Of a stretch of DNA of 64,000 nt, positions 36,033 to 45,252 are shown one piece after another. The DNA is taken from positions 29,473,523-29,537,522 of the forward strand of contig OY829543.1 of the NCBI GenBank assembly GCA_963691705.1. Direction: 5' to 3'. The first letter of the stretch is position 1. Each line of letters opens with the position of its first letter. The notes beneath the pieces were generated by a model. That model ran no database searches. It saw only the letters and a program-made list of their open reading frames with translations, and was not told the DNA's origin. A program made the translations under genes and the position numbers. The stretch comes from Viola odorata (lineage: Eukaryota; Streptophyta; Magnoliopsida; Malpighiales; Violaceae).

Positions 36033-39000
36033 GTGAAGGGTGGTTTAGGGTTATTTCATGTAATAATTCCCAAGCCTACTCTTCGCCCATGGGAGAAAAA
36101 TCCTTGTCTTTTGAAGTCTACAGACTTATTTTCACATCATCGCTTTGAATTACCTTTTAGTTATTTTCCAACCCTTTTCCATAGTGCTGATGCATATCTC
36201 TCCTATGTAGGTATTTTGTGTGACATTCGCAAAGGAATGGAGCACGCAGATTCGAGAACGAACCCATTTGAAGAGGGAGTAGATGATACGAGCATGAGGG
36301 CTCTCACTCGTATCCACGTGAAGACCTCATGGATAGGCCGCGCCAGCCGTGAGGAATGTCGCGCCAAGTCCTCGCAAACCATGAAGTCATGCGCGCACCA
36401 GGCGCGCCAACCCTAGCATCCCATGAAGTCCCCACGCCTAAGCCATCCGAGGCCTTGCGCTAGCTCTCCAAGCCAATCTCTTCAAGCCCGCGGTCAAAGC
36501 CTTAATTGAAGGGTGGTTTAGGGTTATTTCATGTAATAATTCCCAAGCCTACTCTTCGCCGATGGGAGAAAAATCCTTATCTTTTGAAGTCTACAGACTT
36601 ATTTTCACATCATCGCTTTGAATTACCTTTTAGTTATTTTCCAACCCTTTTCGATAGTGCTGATGCATATCTATCCTATGTAGGTACTTTGTGTGACATT
36701 CGCAAAGGAATGGAGCGCGCAGATTCGAGAACGAATCCAATTGAAGAGGTAGTAGATGATACGAGCATGAGGGCTCTCACTCGTATCCACGTGAAAACCT
36801 CACGGATAGGCCGCGCTAGCCGTGAGGAATGCCGCGCCAAGTCCTTGCAAACCATGAAGTCATGCGCGCACCAGGCGCGCCAACCCTAGCATCCCATGAA
36901 GTCCCCACGCCTAAGCCATCCGAGGCCTTGCGCTAGCTCTCCAAGCCAATCTCTTCAAGCCCGCAGTGAAAGCCTTAAGTGAAGGGTGGTTTAGGGTTAT
37001 TTCTTGTAATAATTCCCAAGCCTACTCTTCGCCCATGGGAGAAAAATCCTTGTCTTTTGAAGTCTACAGACTTATTTTCACATCATCGCTTTGAATTACC
37101 TTTTAGTTATTTTCCAACCCTTTTCCATAGTGCTGATGCATATCTCTCCTATGTAGGTACTTTGTGTGACTTTCGCAAAGGAATGGAGCGCGCAGATTCG
37201 AGAACGAACCCATTTCAAGAGGGAGTAGATGATACGAGCATGAGGGCTCTCACTCGTATCCACGTGAAGACCACATGGATAGGCCGCGCTAGCCGTGAGG
37301 AATGCCGCGCCAAGTCCTCGCAAACCATGAAGTCATGCGCGCACCAGGCGCGCCAACCCTAGCATCCCATGAAGTCCCCACGCCTAAGCCATCCGAGGCC
37401 TTGCGCTAGCTCTCCAAGCCAATCTCTTCAAGCCCGCGGTCAAAGCCTTAAGTGAAGGGTGGTTTAGGGTTATTTCATGTAATAATTCCCAAGCCTACTC
37501 TTCGCCCATGGGAGAAAATTCCTTGTCTTTTGAAGTCTACAGACTTATTTTCACATCATCGCTTTGAGTTACCTTTCAGTTATTTTCCAACCCTTTTCCA
37601 AAGTACTGATGCATATCTCTCCTATGTAGGTACTATGTGTGACATTCGCAAAGGAATGGAGCGCGCAGATTCGAGGACGAATCCATTTGAAGAGGGAGGA
37701 GATGATACGAGCATGAGGGCTCTCACTCGTATCCACGTGAAGACCTCAGGGATAGGCCGCGCAAGACATGAGGAATGTCGGGCCAAGTCCTCGCAAACCA
37801 TGAAGACATGCGTGCACCAGGCGCGCCAACCCTATCATCCCATGAAGTCCCCACGCCTAAGCCATCCGAGGCCTTGCGCTAGCTCTCCAAGCCAATCTCT
37901 TCAAGCCCGCGGTCAAAGCCTTAATTGAAGGGTGGTTTAGGGTTATTTCATGTAATAATTCCCAAGCCTACTCTTCGCCCATGGGAGAAAAATCCTTATC
38001 TTTAGAAGTCTACAGACTTATTTTCACATCATCGCTTTGAATTACCTTTTAGTTATTTTCCAACCATTTTCGATAGTGCTGATGCATATCTATCCTATGT
38101 AGGTACTTTGTGTGACATTCGCAAAGGAATGGAGCGCGCAGATTCGAGAACGAATCCAATTGAAGAGGTAGTAGATGATACGAGCATGAGGGCTCTCACT
38201 CGTATCCACGTGAAAACCTCACGGATAGGCCGCGCTAGCCGTGAGGAATGCCGCGCCAAGTCCTTGCAAACCATGAAGTCATGCGCGCACCAGGCGCGCC
38301 AACCCTAGCATCCCATGAAGTCCCCACGCCTAAGCCATCCGAGGCCTTGCGCTAGCTCTCCAAGCCAATCTCTTCAAGCCCGCGGTCAAAGCCTTAAGTG
38401 AAGGGTGGTTTAGGGTTATTTCATGTAATAATTCCCAAGCCTACTCTTCGCCCATGGGAGAAAATTCTTTGTCTTTTGAAGTCTACAGACTTATTTTCAC
38501 ATCATCGCTTTGAGTTACCTTTCAGTTATTTTCCAACCCTTTTCCATAGTACTGATGCATATCTCTCCTATGTAGGTACTATGTGTGACATTCGCAAAGG
38601 AATGGAGCGCGCAGATTCGAGGACGAATCCATTTGAAGAGGGAGGAGATGATACGAGCATGAGGGCTCTCACTCGTATCCACGTGAAGACCTCAGGGATA
38701 GGCCGCGCAAGACATGAGGAATGTCGGGCCAAGTCCTCGCAAACCATGAAGACATGCGTGCACCAGGCGCGCCAACCCTATCATCCCATGAAGTCCCCAC
38801 GCCTAAGCCATCCGAGGCCTTGCGCTAGCTCTCCAAGCCAATCTCTTCAAGCCCGCGGTCAAAGCCTTAAGTGAAGGGTGGTTTAGGGTTATTTCATGTA
38901 ATAATTCCCAAGCCTACTCTTCGCCCATGGGAGAAAATTCCTTGTCTTTTGAAGTCTATAGACTTATTTTCACATCATCGCTTTGAGTTACCTTTCAGTT

Positions 39001-42000
39001 ATTTTCCAACCCTTTTCCATAGTGCTGATGCATATCTATCCTATGTAGGTATTTTGTGTGACATTCGCAAAGGAATGGAGCACGCAGATTCGAGAACGAA
39101 CCCATTTGAAGAGGGAGTAGATGATACGAGCATGAGGGCTCTCACTCGTATCCACGTAAAGACCTCACGGATAGGCCGCGCCAGCCGTGAGGAATGTCGC
39201 GCCAAGTCCTCGCAAACCATGAAGTCATGCGCGCACCAGGCGCGCCAACCCTAGCATCCCATGAAGTCCCCACGCCTAAGCCATCCGAGGCCTTGCGATA
39301 GCTCTCCAAGCCAATCTCTTCAAGCCCGCGGTCAAAGCCTTAAGTGAAGGGTGGTTTAGGGTTATTTCATGTAATAATTCCCAAGCCTACTCTTCGCCCA
39401 TGGGAGAAAAATCCTTGTCTTTTGAAGTCTACAGACTTATTTTCACATCATCGCTTTGAATTACCTTTTAGTTATTTTCCAACCCTTTTCCATAGTGCTG
39501 ATGCATATCTCTCCTATGTAGGTATTTTGTGTGACATTCGCAAAGGAATGGAGCACGCAGATTCGAGAACGAACCCATTTGAAGAGGGAGTAGATGATAC
39601 GAGCATGAGGGCTCTCACTCGTATCCACGTGAAGACCTCATGGATAGGCCGCGCCAGCCGTGAGGAATGTCGCGCCAAGTCCTCGCAAACCATGAAGTCA
39701 TGCGCGCACCAGGCGCGCCAACCCTAGCATCCCATGAAGTCCCCACGCCTAAGCCATCCGAGGCCTTGCGCTAGCTCTCCAAGCCAATCTCTTCAAGCCC
39801 GCGGTCAAAGCCTTAATTGAAGGGTGGTTTAGGGTTATTTCATGTAATAATTCCCAAGCCTACTCTTCGCCGATGGGAGAAAAATCCTTATCTTTTGAAG
39901 TCTACAGACTTATTTTCACATCATCGCTTTGAATTACCTTTTAGTTATTTTCCAACCCTTTTCGATAGTGCTGATGCATATCTATCCTATGTAGGTACTT
40001 TGTGTGACATTCGCAAAGGAATGGAGCGCGCAGATTCGAGAACGAATCCAATTGAAGAGGTAGTAGATGATACGAGCATGAGGGCTCTCACTCGTATCCA
40101 CGTGAAAACCTCACGGATAGGCCGCGCTAGCCGTGAGGAATGCCGCGCCAAGTCCTTGCAAACCATGAAGTCATGCGCGCACCAGGCGCGCCAACCCTAG
40201 CATCCCATGAAGTCCCCACGCCTAAGCCATCCGAGGCCTTGCGCTAGCTCTCCAAGCCAATCTCTTCAAGCCCGCAGTGAAAGCCTTAAGTGAAGGGTGG
40301 TTTAGGGTTATTTCTTGTAATAATTCCCAAGCCTACTCTTCGCCCATGGGAGAAAAATCCTTGTCTTTTGAAGTCTACAGACTTATTTTCACATCATCGC
40401 TTTGAATTACCTTTTAGTTATTTTCCAACCCTTTTCCATAGTGCTGATGCATATCTCTCCTATGTAGGTACTTTGTGTGACTTTCGCAAAGGAATGGAGC
40501 GCGCAGATTCGAGAACGAACCCATTTCAAGAGGGAGTAGATGATACGAGCATGAGGGCTCTCACTCGTATCCACGTGAAGACCACATGGATAGGCCGCGC
40601 CAGCCGTGAGGAATGTCGCGCCAAGTCCTCGCAAACCATGAAGTCATGCGCGCACCAGGCGCGCCAACCCTAGCATCCCATGAAGTCCCCACGCCTAAGC
40701 CATCCGAGGCCTTGCGCTAGCTCTCCAAGCCAATCTCTTCAAGCCCGCGGTCAAAGCCTTAAGTGAAGGGTGGTTTAGGGTTATTTCATGTAATAATTCC
40801 CAAGCCTACTCTTCGCCCATGGGAGAAAATTCCTTGTCTTTTGAAGTCTACAGACTTATTTTCACATCATCGCTTTGAGTTACCTTTCAGTTATTTTCCA
40901 ACCCTTTTCCAAAGTACTGATGCATATCTCTCCTATGTAGGTACTATGTGTGACATTCGCAAAGGAATGGAGCGCGCAGATTCGAGGACGAATCCATTTG
41001 AAGAGGGAGGAGATGATACGAGCATGAGGGCTCTCACTCGTATCCACGTGAAGACCTCAGGGATAGGCCGCGCAAGACATGAGGAATGTCGGGCCAAGTC
41101 CTCGCAAACCATGAAGACATGCGTGCACCAGGCGCGCCAACCCTATCATCCCATGAAGTCCCCACGCCTAAGCCATCCGAGGCCTTGCGCTAGCTCTCCA
41201 AGCCAATCTCTTCAAGCCCGCGGTCAAAGCCTTAATTGAAGGGTGGTTTAGGGTTATTTCATGTAATAATTCCCAAGCCTACTCTTCGCCCATGGGAGAA
41301 AAATCCTTATCTTTAGAAGTCTACAGACTTATTTTCACATCATCGCTTTGAATTACCTTTTAGTTATTTTCCAACCATTTTCGATAGTGCTGATGCATAT
41401 CTATCCTATGTAGGTACTTTGTGTGACATTCGCAAAGGAATGGAGCGCGCAGATTCGAGAACGAATCCAATTGAAGAGGTAGTAGATGATACGAGCATGA
41501 GGGCTCTCACTCGTATCCACGTGAAAACCTCACGGATAGGCCGCGCTAGCCGTGAGGAATGCCGCGCCAAGTCCTTGCAAACCATGAAGTCATGCGCGCA
41601 CCAGGCGCGCCAACCCTAGCATCCCATGAAGTCCCCACGCCTAAGCCATCCGAGGCCTTGCGCTAGCTCTCCAAGCCAATCTCTTCAAGCCCGCGGTCAA
41701 AGCCTTAAGTGAAGGGTGGTTTAGGGTTATTTCATGTAATAATTCCCAAGCCTACTCTTCGCCCATGGGAGAAAATTCTTTGTCTTTTGAAGTCTACAGA
41801 CTTATTTTCACATCATCGCTTTGAGTTACCTTTCAGTTATTTTCCAACCCTTTTCCATAGTACTGATGCATATCTCTCCTATGTAGGTACTATGTGTGAC
41901 ATTCGCAAAGGAATGGAGCGCGCAGATTCGAGGACGAATCCATTTGAAGAGGGAGGAGATGATACGAGCATGAGGGCTCTCACTCGTATCCACGTGAAGA

Positions 42001-42654
42001 CCTCAGGGATAGGCCGCGCAAGACATGAGGAATGTCGGGCCAAGTCCTCGCAAACCATGAAGACATGCGTGCACCAGGCGCGCCAACCCTATCATCCCAT
42101 GAAGTCCCCACGCCTAAGCCATCCGAGGCCTTGCGCTAGCTCTCCAAGCCAATCTCTTCAAGCCCGCGGTCAAAGCCTTAAGTGAAGGGTGGTTTAGGGT
42201 TATTTCATGTAATAATTCCCAAGCCTACTCTTCGCCCATGGGAGAAAATTCCTTGTCTTTTGAAGTCTATAGACTTATTTTCACATCATCGCTTTGAGTT
42301 ACCTTTCAGTTATTTTCCAACCCTTTTCCATAGTGCTGATGCATATCTATCCTATGTAGGTATTTTGTGTGACATTCGCAAAGGAATGGAGCACGCAGAT
42401 TCGAGAACGAACCCATTTGAAGAGGGAGTAGATGATACGAGCATGAGGGCTCTCACTCGTATCCACGTAAAGACCTCACGGATAGGCCGCGCCAGCCGTG
42501 AGGAATGTCGCGCCAAGTCCTCGCAAACCATGAAGTCATGCGCGCACCAGGCGCGCCAACCCTAGCATCCCATGAAGTCCCCACGCCTAAGCCATCCGAG
42601 GCCTTGCGCTAGCTCTCCAAGCCAATCTCTTCAAGCCCGCGGTCAAAGCCTTAA
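36033..42654 (+). repeat. Seven-monomer higher-order repeat, two copies
   Basis: The order C-D-I3-A-E'-J-K at 36033-39343 repeats at 39344-42654 with a 3311-bp offset. Shared private markers are CTCATGGATAGG in C, ATTTCAAGAGG and CCACATGG in I3, CCAACCATTTTCG in E', and GTCTATAGAC with CACGTAAAG in K. The two copies differ slightly: GCTAGCC and ATGCCGC in the first I3 against GCCAGCC and ATGTCGC in the second, and GCGATAGC against GCGCTAGC at the end of K. Confidence 0.8.
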
Positions 42655-43127
42655 TTGAAGGGTGGTTTAGGGTTATTTCATGTAATAATTCCCAAGCCTA
42701 CTCTTCGCCGATGGGAGAAAAATCCTTATCTTTTGAAGTCTACAGACTTATTTTCACATCATCGCTTTGAATTACCTTTTAGTTATTTTCCATCCCTTTT
42801 CGATAGTGCTGATGCATATCTATCCTATGTAGGTACTTTGTGTGACATTCGCAAAGGAATGGAGCGCGCAGATTCGAGAACGAATCCAATTGAAGAGGTA
42901 GTAGATGATACGAGCATGAGGGCTCTCACTCGTATCCACGTGAAAACCTCACGGATAGGCCGCGCTAGCCGTGAGGAATGCCGCGCCAAGTCCTTGCAAA
43001 CCATGAAGTCATGCGCGCACCAGGCGCGCCAACCCTAGCATCCCATGAAGTCCCCACGCCTAAGCCATCCGAGGCCTTGCGCTAGCTCTCCAAGCCAATC
43101 TCTTCAAGCCCGCGGTCAAAGCCTTAA
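42655..43127 (+). repeat. Class D monomer before the insertion
   Basis: This is the last complete monomer left of the retrotransposon. It is class D (GCCGATGGG, TTTTCGATAG) with a private TTTTCCATCCCTTT. D followed by an I-type monomer is the normal order in this array. The monomer at 45830 is I-type, so the insert split an ordinary junction. Confidence 0.85.
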
Positions 43128-43129
43128 GT
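43125..43129 (+). repeat. Left target-site duplication TAAGT
   Basis: TAAGT at the monomer junction (CCTTAAGT) lies directly before the TGATACG start of the element. It is repeated directly after the element's TCA end at 45827-45831. Five bases is the typical duplication length for plant LTR retrotransposon integrases. Confidence 0.95.
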
Positions 43130-43317
43130 TGATACGATCCAGGCTGCCTCCCTTAGAGGCCCCGAGCCTGCCTCGACTGATGTGAGCGTCAAGGCCTCGA
43201 CTTGTCCATGACCGATTGTCAAGCCTATCTTGGACCATTTTGGACACCTCTTGAAGAGTTATCAAGGCCCTTTGTCCAAGGGTTATTTATGTATTTTCCT
43301 CTTGATTTTAGCTTTCC

Positions 43318-43325
43318 TATAAATA
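43318..43325 (+). promoter_or_regulatory. TATA box of the 5' LTR
   Basis: TATAAATA follows TTAGCTTTCC and precedes GAGGACTT, 188 bases into the LTR. Transcription would be expected to start roughly 25-35 bases downstream and to run into the element. This would define U3 as about the first 215-220 bases. Confidence 0.75.
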
Positions 43326-43383
43326 GAGGACTTAGCCTCATTTGTTAGTTGTCTTTGATTTGAATGTTATTTCTCTAAGACCA

Positions 43384-43414
43384 AACCCTAATGTAGCTTA
43401 GGTAATTTAGGGTT
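43384..43414 (+). promoter_or_regulatory. Paired telo-box-like inverted repeat in the LTR
   Basis: AACCCTAA at 43384-43391 and its exact complement TTAGGGTT at 43407-43414 are separated by 15 bases. AAACCCTA is the plant telo-box, common near transcription starts of highly expressed genes. The pair could also fold as a short hairpin near the 5' end of the transcript. The 3' LTR has the same structure at 45507-45537. Confidence 0.45.
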
Positions 43415-43705
43415 CTTCAAACCAGCACTTCATCTTCCTTACTTTGTAACAAGGTTGCTCAAGCAAGTTCTTGAGAGGGTTTGTTGGGTATTGAAGTTAT
43501 ATACTTATTGTTCATCTAAACACTCTCCTTTTCATCCATTAATCTGCTGCACAATCCGCACTCCTTCTAGCGACGTTATCCTCTCCATTTAAACACCTTT
43601 ATCCATTCATCCGAACCAGCAACCAACCTCTCACAAGAGGACTAGATCCGGTTTCATCTCCATTTCGGCCTTCTTCTCCAAAACAGAAGTTGAGCTCTTA
43701 TCAAG

Positions 43706-43717
43706 TGGTAGCGGAGC
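43706..43717 (+). other. Primer-binding-site-like sequence (initiator Met tRNA)
   Basis: TGGTAGCGGAGC begins two bases after the 5' LTR. It matches 10 of 12 positions of TGGTATCAGAGC, the usual plant site complementary to the 3' end of initiator methionine tRNA. Reverse transcription would be primed here. The two mismatches mean another tRNA cannot be excluded. Confidence 0.75.
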
Positions 43718-44395
43718 TCCAGCTGCCCTCTAGGTTGGTTATCTCACCATTTCCCCCATTAAAATCGCTTCCCCTTCATCTCTTTTGTTCGTTTGTGCTG
43801 GTCAGAATTTTTCTGTCCAGGAGTCAGTTTTGTGTCTGTTTTCGTTTTGATTTTCTGTGCGTTTTCTCCATCAGAAAAGTCTGAAAATTTCGGTGCTTAA
43901 TCGTCTATCTGTGTAGAGAAAACTTTGTTTTTGAGTCGACTGTTAAATCGGTGTATTTCTCATACTTTTTGACCTTGGAAGAAAGGTGTGCAGAAATCGC
44001 GCGAGAAAAACAGTTCTGTCTTGTGCGTCTGTTTTGTGTGTCTTCCACTTGGAATCTTGATTTTCTTTCTTCTACAAAGTTGTAGATCGGTGTCTTCGGA
44101 GTCTTCCTGTATATTTTCGTAATTTTTGGGCCACATTTGGGCTGTTTAAGAGTCATAGAGTGAAAGTGGTGCTTGGTGTTCTTCATGTTCATCTTGTGTT
44201 CTTGAGGCTTTTGAGTTTTGATCTTTGCTGACCCATTAATTCCGAAAATTGGTGTTTGATTAATTGATTTTGTTCCATTTATTTAATTCAACCAAATTAT
44301 GTGATTGGTGCTTTCATTTGTTCATCCATTTGAAAGACAAGTGTCTTGTGTGCCATGTGTAGGATGTGGTCCCATTTTGTTGTTATGCGGAGGTG

Positions 44396-44463
44396 TCCTA
44401 TAATATACTAGGCTTATATTAATCCACCTCATCTTCATTTTCAGCCTAGTATTTCATATAGGA
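44396..44463 (+). other. Long imperfect inverted repeat in the element interior
   Basis: The arm at 44396-44414 (TCCTATAATATACTAGGCT) is complementary to 44443-44463 with one mismatch and a two-base bulge, leaving a 28-base loop. In the transcript it would form a stable stem-loop. Alternatively it is a small palindromic insertion such as a MITE remnant, but I see no target duplication at its edges. Confidence 0.65.
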
Positions 44464-44506
44464 TATACATAGAATATTCTTCTTGATATTTTATCACCTC
44501 ACACTT

Positions 44507-44574
44507 GCCACCTCACTTGATACATCACTTGCCACCTCACATAATTTTGCCACCTCATCACTAGTGCCACCTCA
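44507..44574 (+). repeat. Four spaced GCCACCTCA repeats
   Basis: GCCACCTCA occurs at 44507-44515, 44531-44539, 44549-44557 and 44566-44574, with a fifth partial match (ATCACCTCA) at about 44494. Spacings of 24, 18 and 17 bases show this is an irregular cluster, not a simple tandem repeat. Confidence 0.7.
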
Positions 44575-44594
44575 TACATTTTTGGCATCTAGTG
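44559..44594 (+). other. Second hairpin in the element interior
   Basis: CACTAGTGCCA at 44559-44569 pairs with TGGCATCTAGTG at 44583-44594, with one bulged base and a 13-base loop. It overlaps the last GCCACCTCA copy. Together with the inverted repeat at 44396 it makes the middle of this non-coding element a candidate structured RNA. Confidence 0.55.
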
Positions 44595-44682
44595 AAAATT
44601 TTTAAAAAGTCTAAAACTACTTGTCATACACTTCTTTTCTTTTAAAAGACTTGTCATACATGCTTGGGCTCTCTTGCACTTA

Positions 44683-44750
44683 CAAAAGAAAAAAAAAAAA
44701 GGAGAAAAAAAAAAGAAAAAGAAAAAGAGGACTAAAAGAAAAGAAAAGAA
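44683..44750 (+). repeat. A-rich purine tract
   Basis: This stretch is almost entirely A and G (runs of A with single G, then repeated AAAAG units), interrupted by one ACT. It is a low-complexity tract inside the element and too far from the 3' LTR to be the polypurine primer. Confidence 0.85.
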
Positions 44751-44872
44751 TTTATTAAGTCCTTAAAAGAATTCAAGTAAGTCAAAAGCAAGAGGTTAAG
44801 TTGTATGATTGCATTAGAAGTGTAGTAGTTAGTTGCGAAGTGTGCATTTGATTTGAGTTTCGGTTTTCATTT

Positions 44873-45214
44873 GTGATTGATCAAACATTCAGTTTTCTTC
44901 TTTCTTTTGTTTCCCTTGAGTCGCTTTTGCTTCCTTTGTTTCTCTTTGTGTCTCCTTTGAGTCCCCTTTTGTGTCTTGAGTCTTCTCGTTCTTATGCTGC
45001 CTTCTTTTCTCGGGTTGGGTTTGATCTTCATGAGCTCTCTCGGCATAGGGACCGAGATCGAGCCTTCTACACCACACCTGCGCCCTCCACACACCATGGT
45101 CGAAGCCTCCCACCCCGTCACAGCTATGACCTTGGTTCCGCTCCCTACCCAAGCCTTGGTCATGGCCCCTCGACATGCTCCTATAACCGTTTGGCCTTCC
45201 ATCCGTTTGAGCCT
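44873..45214 (+). other. Open frame without ATG upstream of the pol-tail relic
   Basis: The frame that contains the pol-tail relic is open from about 44873, starting with GTG, through the relic and into the LTR until 45334. It has no ATG. The first 33 or so residues are a hydrophobic stretch produced by a pyrimidine-rich region with repeated TTGAGTC (44910-44985). The rest is rich in Ser, Pro, His and Arg and resembles no family I recognise. It may be a decayed piece of the parental element or an accidental open frame. I do not call it a gene. Confidence 0.4.
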
Positions 45215-45218
45215 ACAG

Positions 45219-45234
45219 ATTCGAGGTCGAATCC
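45219..45234 (+). other. Perfect 6-bp inverted repeat beside the purine tract
   Basis: GATTCG and CGAATC flank AGGT. The satellite has the same GATTCG...CGAATC arms around AGGA (301-316) or AGAA in classes D and E. Classes C, H and I have CGAACC and lose one pair. Both arms lie within the pol-tail codons just before the purine tract. Confidence 0.6.
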
Positions 45235-45238
45235 CTTC

Positions 45239-45252
45239 AAAAGCGGATGGGA
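45239..45252 (+). other. Polypurine-tract-like sequence of the element
   Basis: AAAAGCGGATGGGA has 12 purines in 14 bases and ends exactly at the start of the 3' LTR, the place where plus-strand DNA synthesis is primed. It is less pure than the corresponding tract preserved in the satellite. Confidence 0.6.

Larger units (their letters stand above)
1..43129 (+). repeat. 473-bp satellite array, left part
   Basis: This is a head-to-tail array of a 473-bp monomer. Taking the GTGAAGGGTGG motif as the start, monomers begin at 85, 558, 1031 and so on every 473 bases to 42655, giving 91 complete copies plus an 84-base partial copy at the left edge. No copy has a net length change. Copies differ by point substitutions that fall into recurrent classes. 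Nothing inside looks like a functional gene. The open frames that cross many monomers begin with GTG, are broken by class-specific stops, and change frame at each monomer junction because 473 is not a multiple of three. Each monomer carries a relic of a retrotransposon pol tail, described at 298-345. Whether the array is centromeric, pericentromeric or subtelomeric cannot be read from the sequence. Confidence 0.98.
43130..43703 (+). repeat. 5' LTR (574 bp)
   Basis: The LTR runs from TGATACGATCC to GAGCTCTTATCA. It has the canonical TG...CA ends, a TATA box at 43318-43325, and an 8-bp inverted repeat AACCCTAA / TTAGGGTT (43384-43391 and 43407-43414) downstream of the expected transcription start. 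Compared by eye with the 3' LTR, length and sequence appear identical. I found no convincing AATAAA polyadenylation signal. Confidence 0.95.
43704..44872 (+). other. Non-coding interior of the element (leader and middle)
   Basis: After the primer site there are about 1.1 kb of T-rich sequence with no open frame longer than about 95 codons and no recognisable protein. What can be seen is a short imperfect hairpin at 43798-43820 (CTGGTCAG against CTGTCCAG), a larger inverted repeat at 44396-44463, four GCCACCTCA copies at 44507-44574, a 12-base direct repeat ACTTGTCATACA at 44619-44630 and 44649-44660, and an A-rich tract near 44700. The non-coding leader probably holds packaging and dimerisation signals, but which part does so cannot be told from one copy. 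Confidence 0.7.

Noticed and set aside
1..43129. CRISPR-like array because of regular repetition
   Set aside because: The whole 473-bp unit repeats without unique spacers, in what is clearly plant DNA.
43130..43703. Solo LTR or two independent insertions
   Set aside because: Both LTRs are present in the same orientation with a primer site and an interior between them, and a single TAAGT duplication surrounds the whole, so it is one complete insertion.
43690..43884. Short open frame after the 5' LTR as a possible gag start
   Set aside because: Only 64 codons long, it starts inside the LTR and is rich in Ser, Phe, Leu and Arg from a T-rich leader. It has no gag or zinc-knuckle features.
44396..44463. 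MITE nested in the retrotransposon
   Set aside because: The terminal inverted repeats are plausible, but no target duplication is visible at the edges. I keep it as a hairpin.
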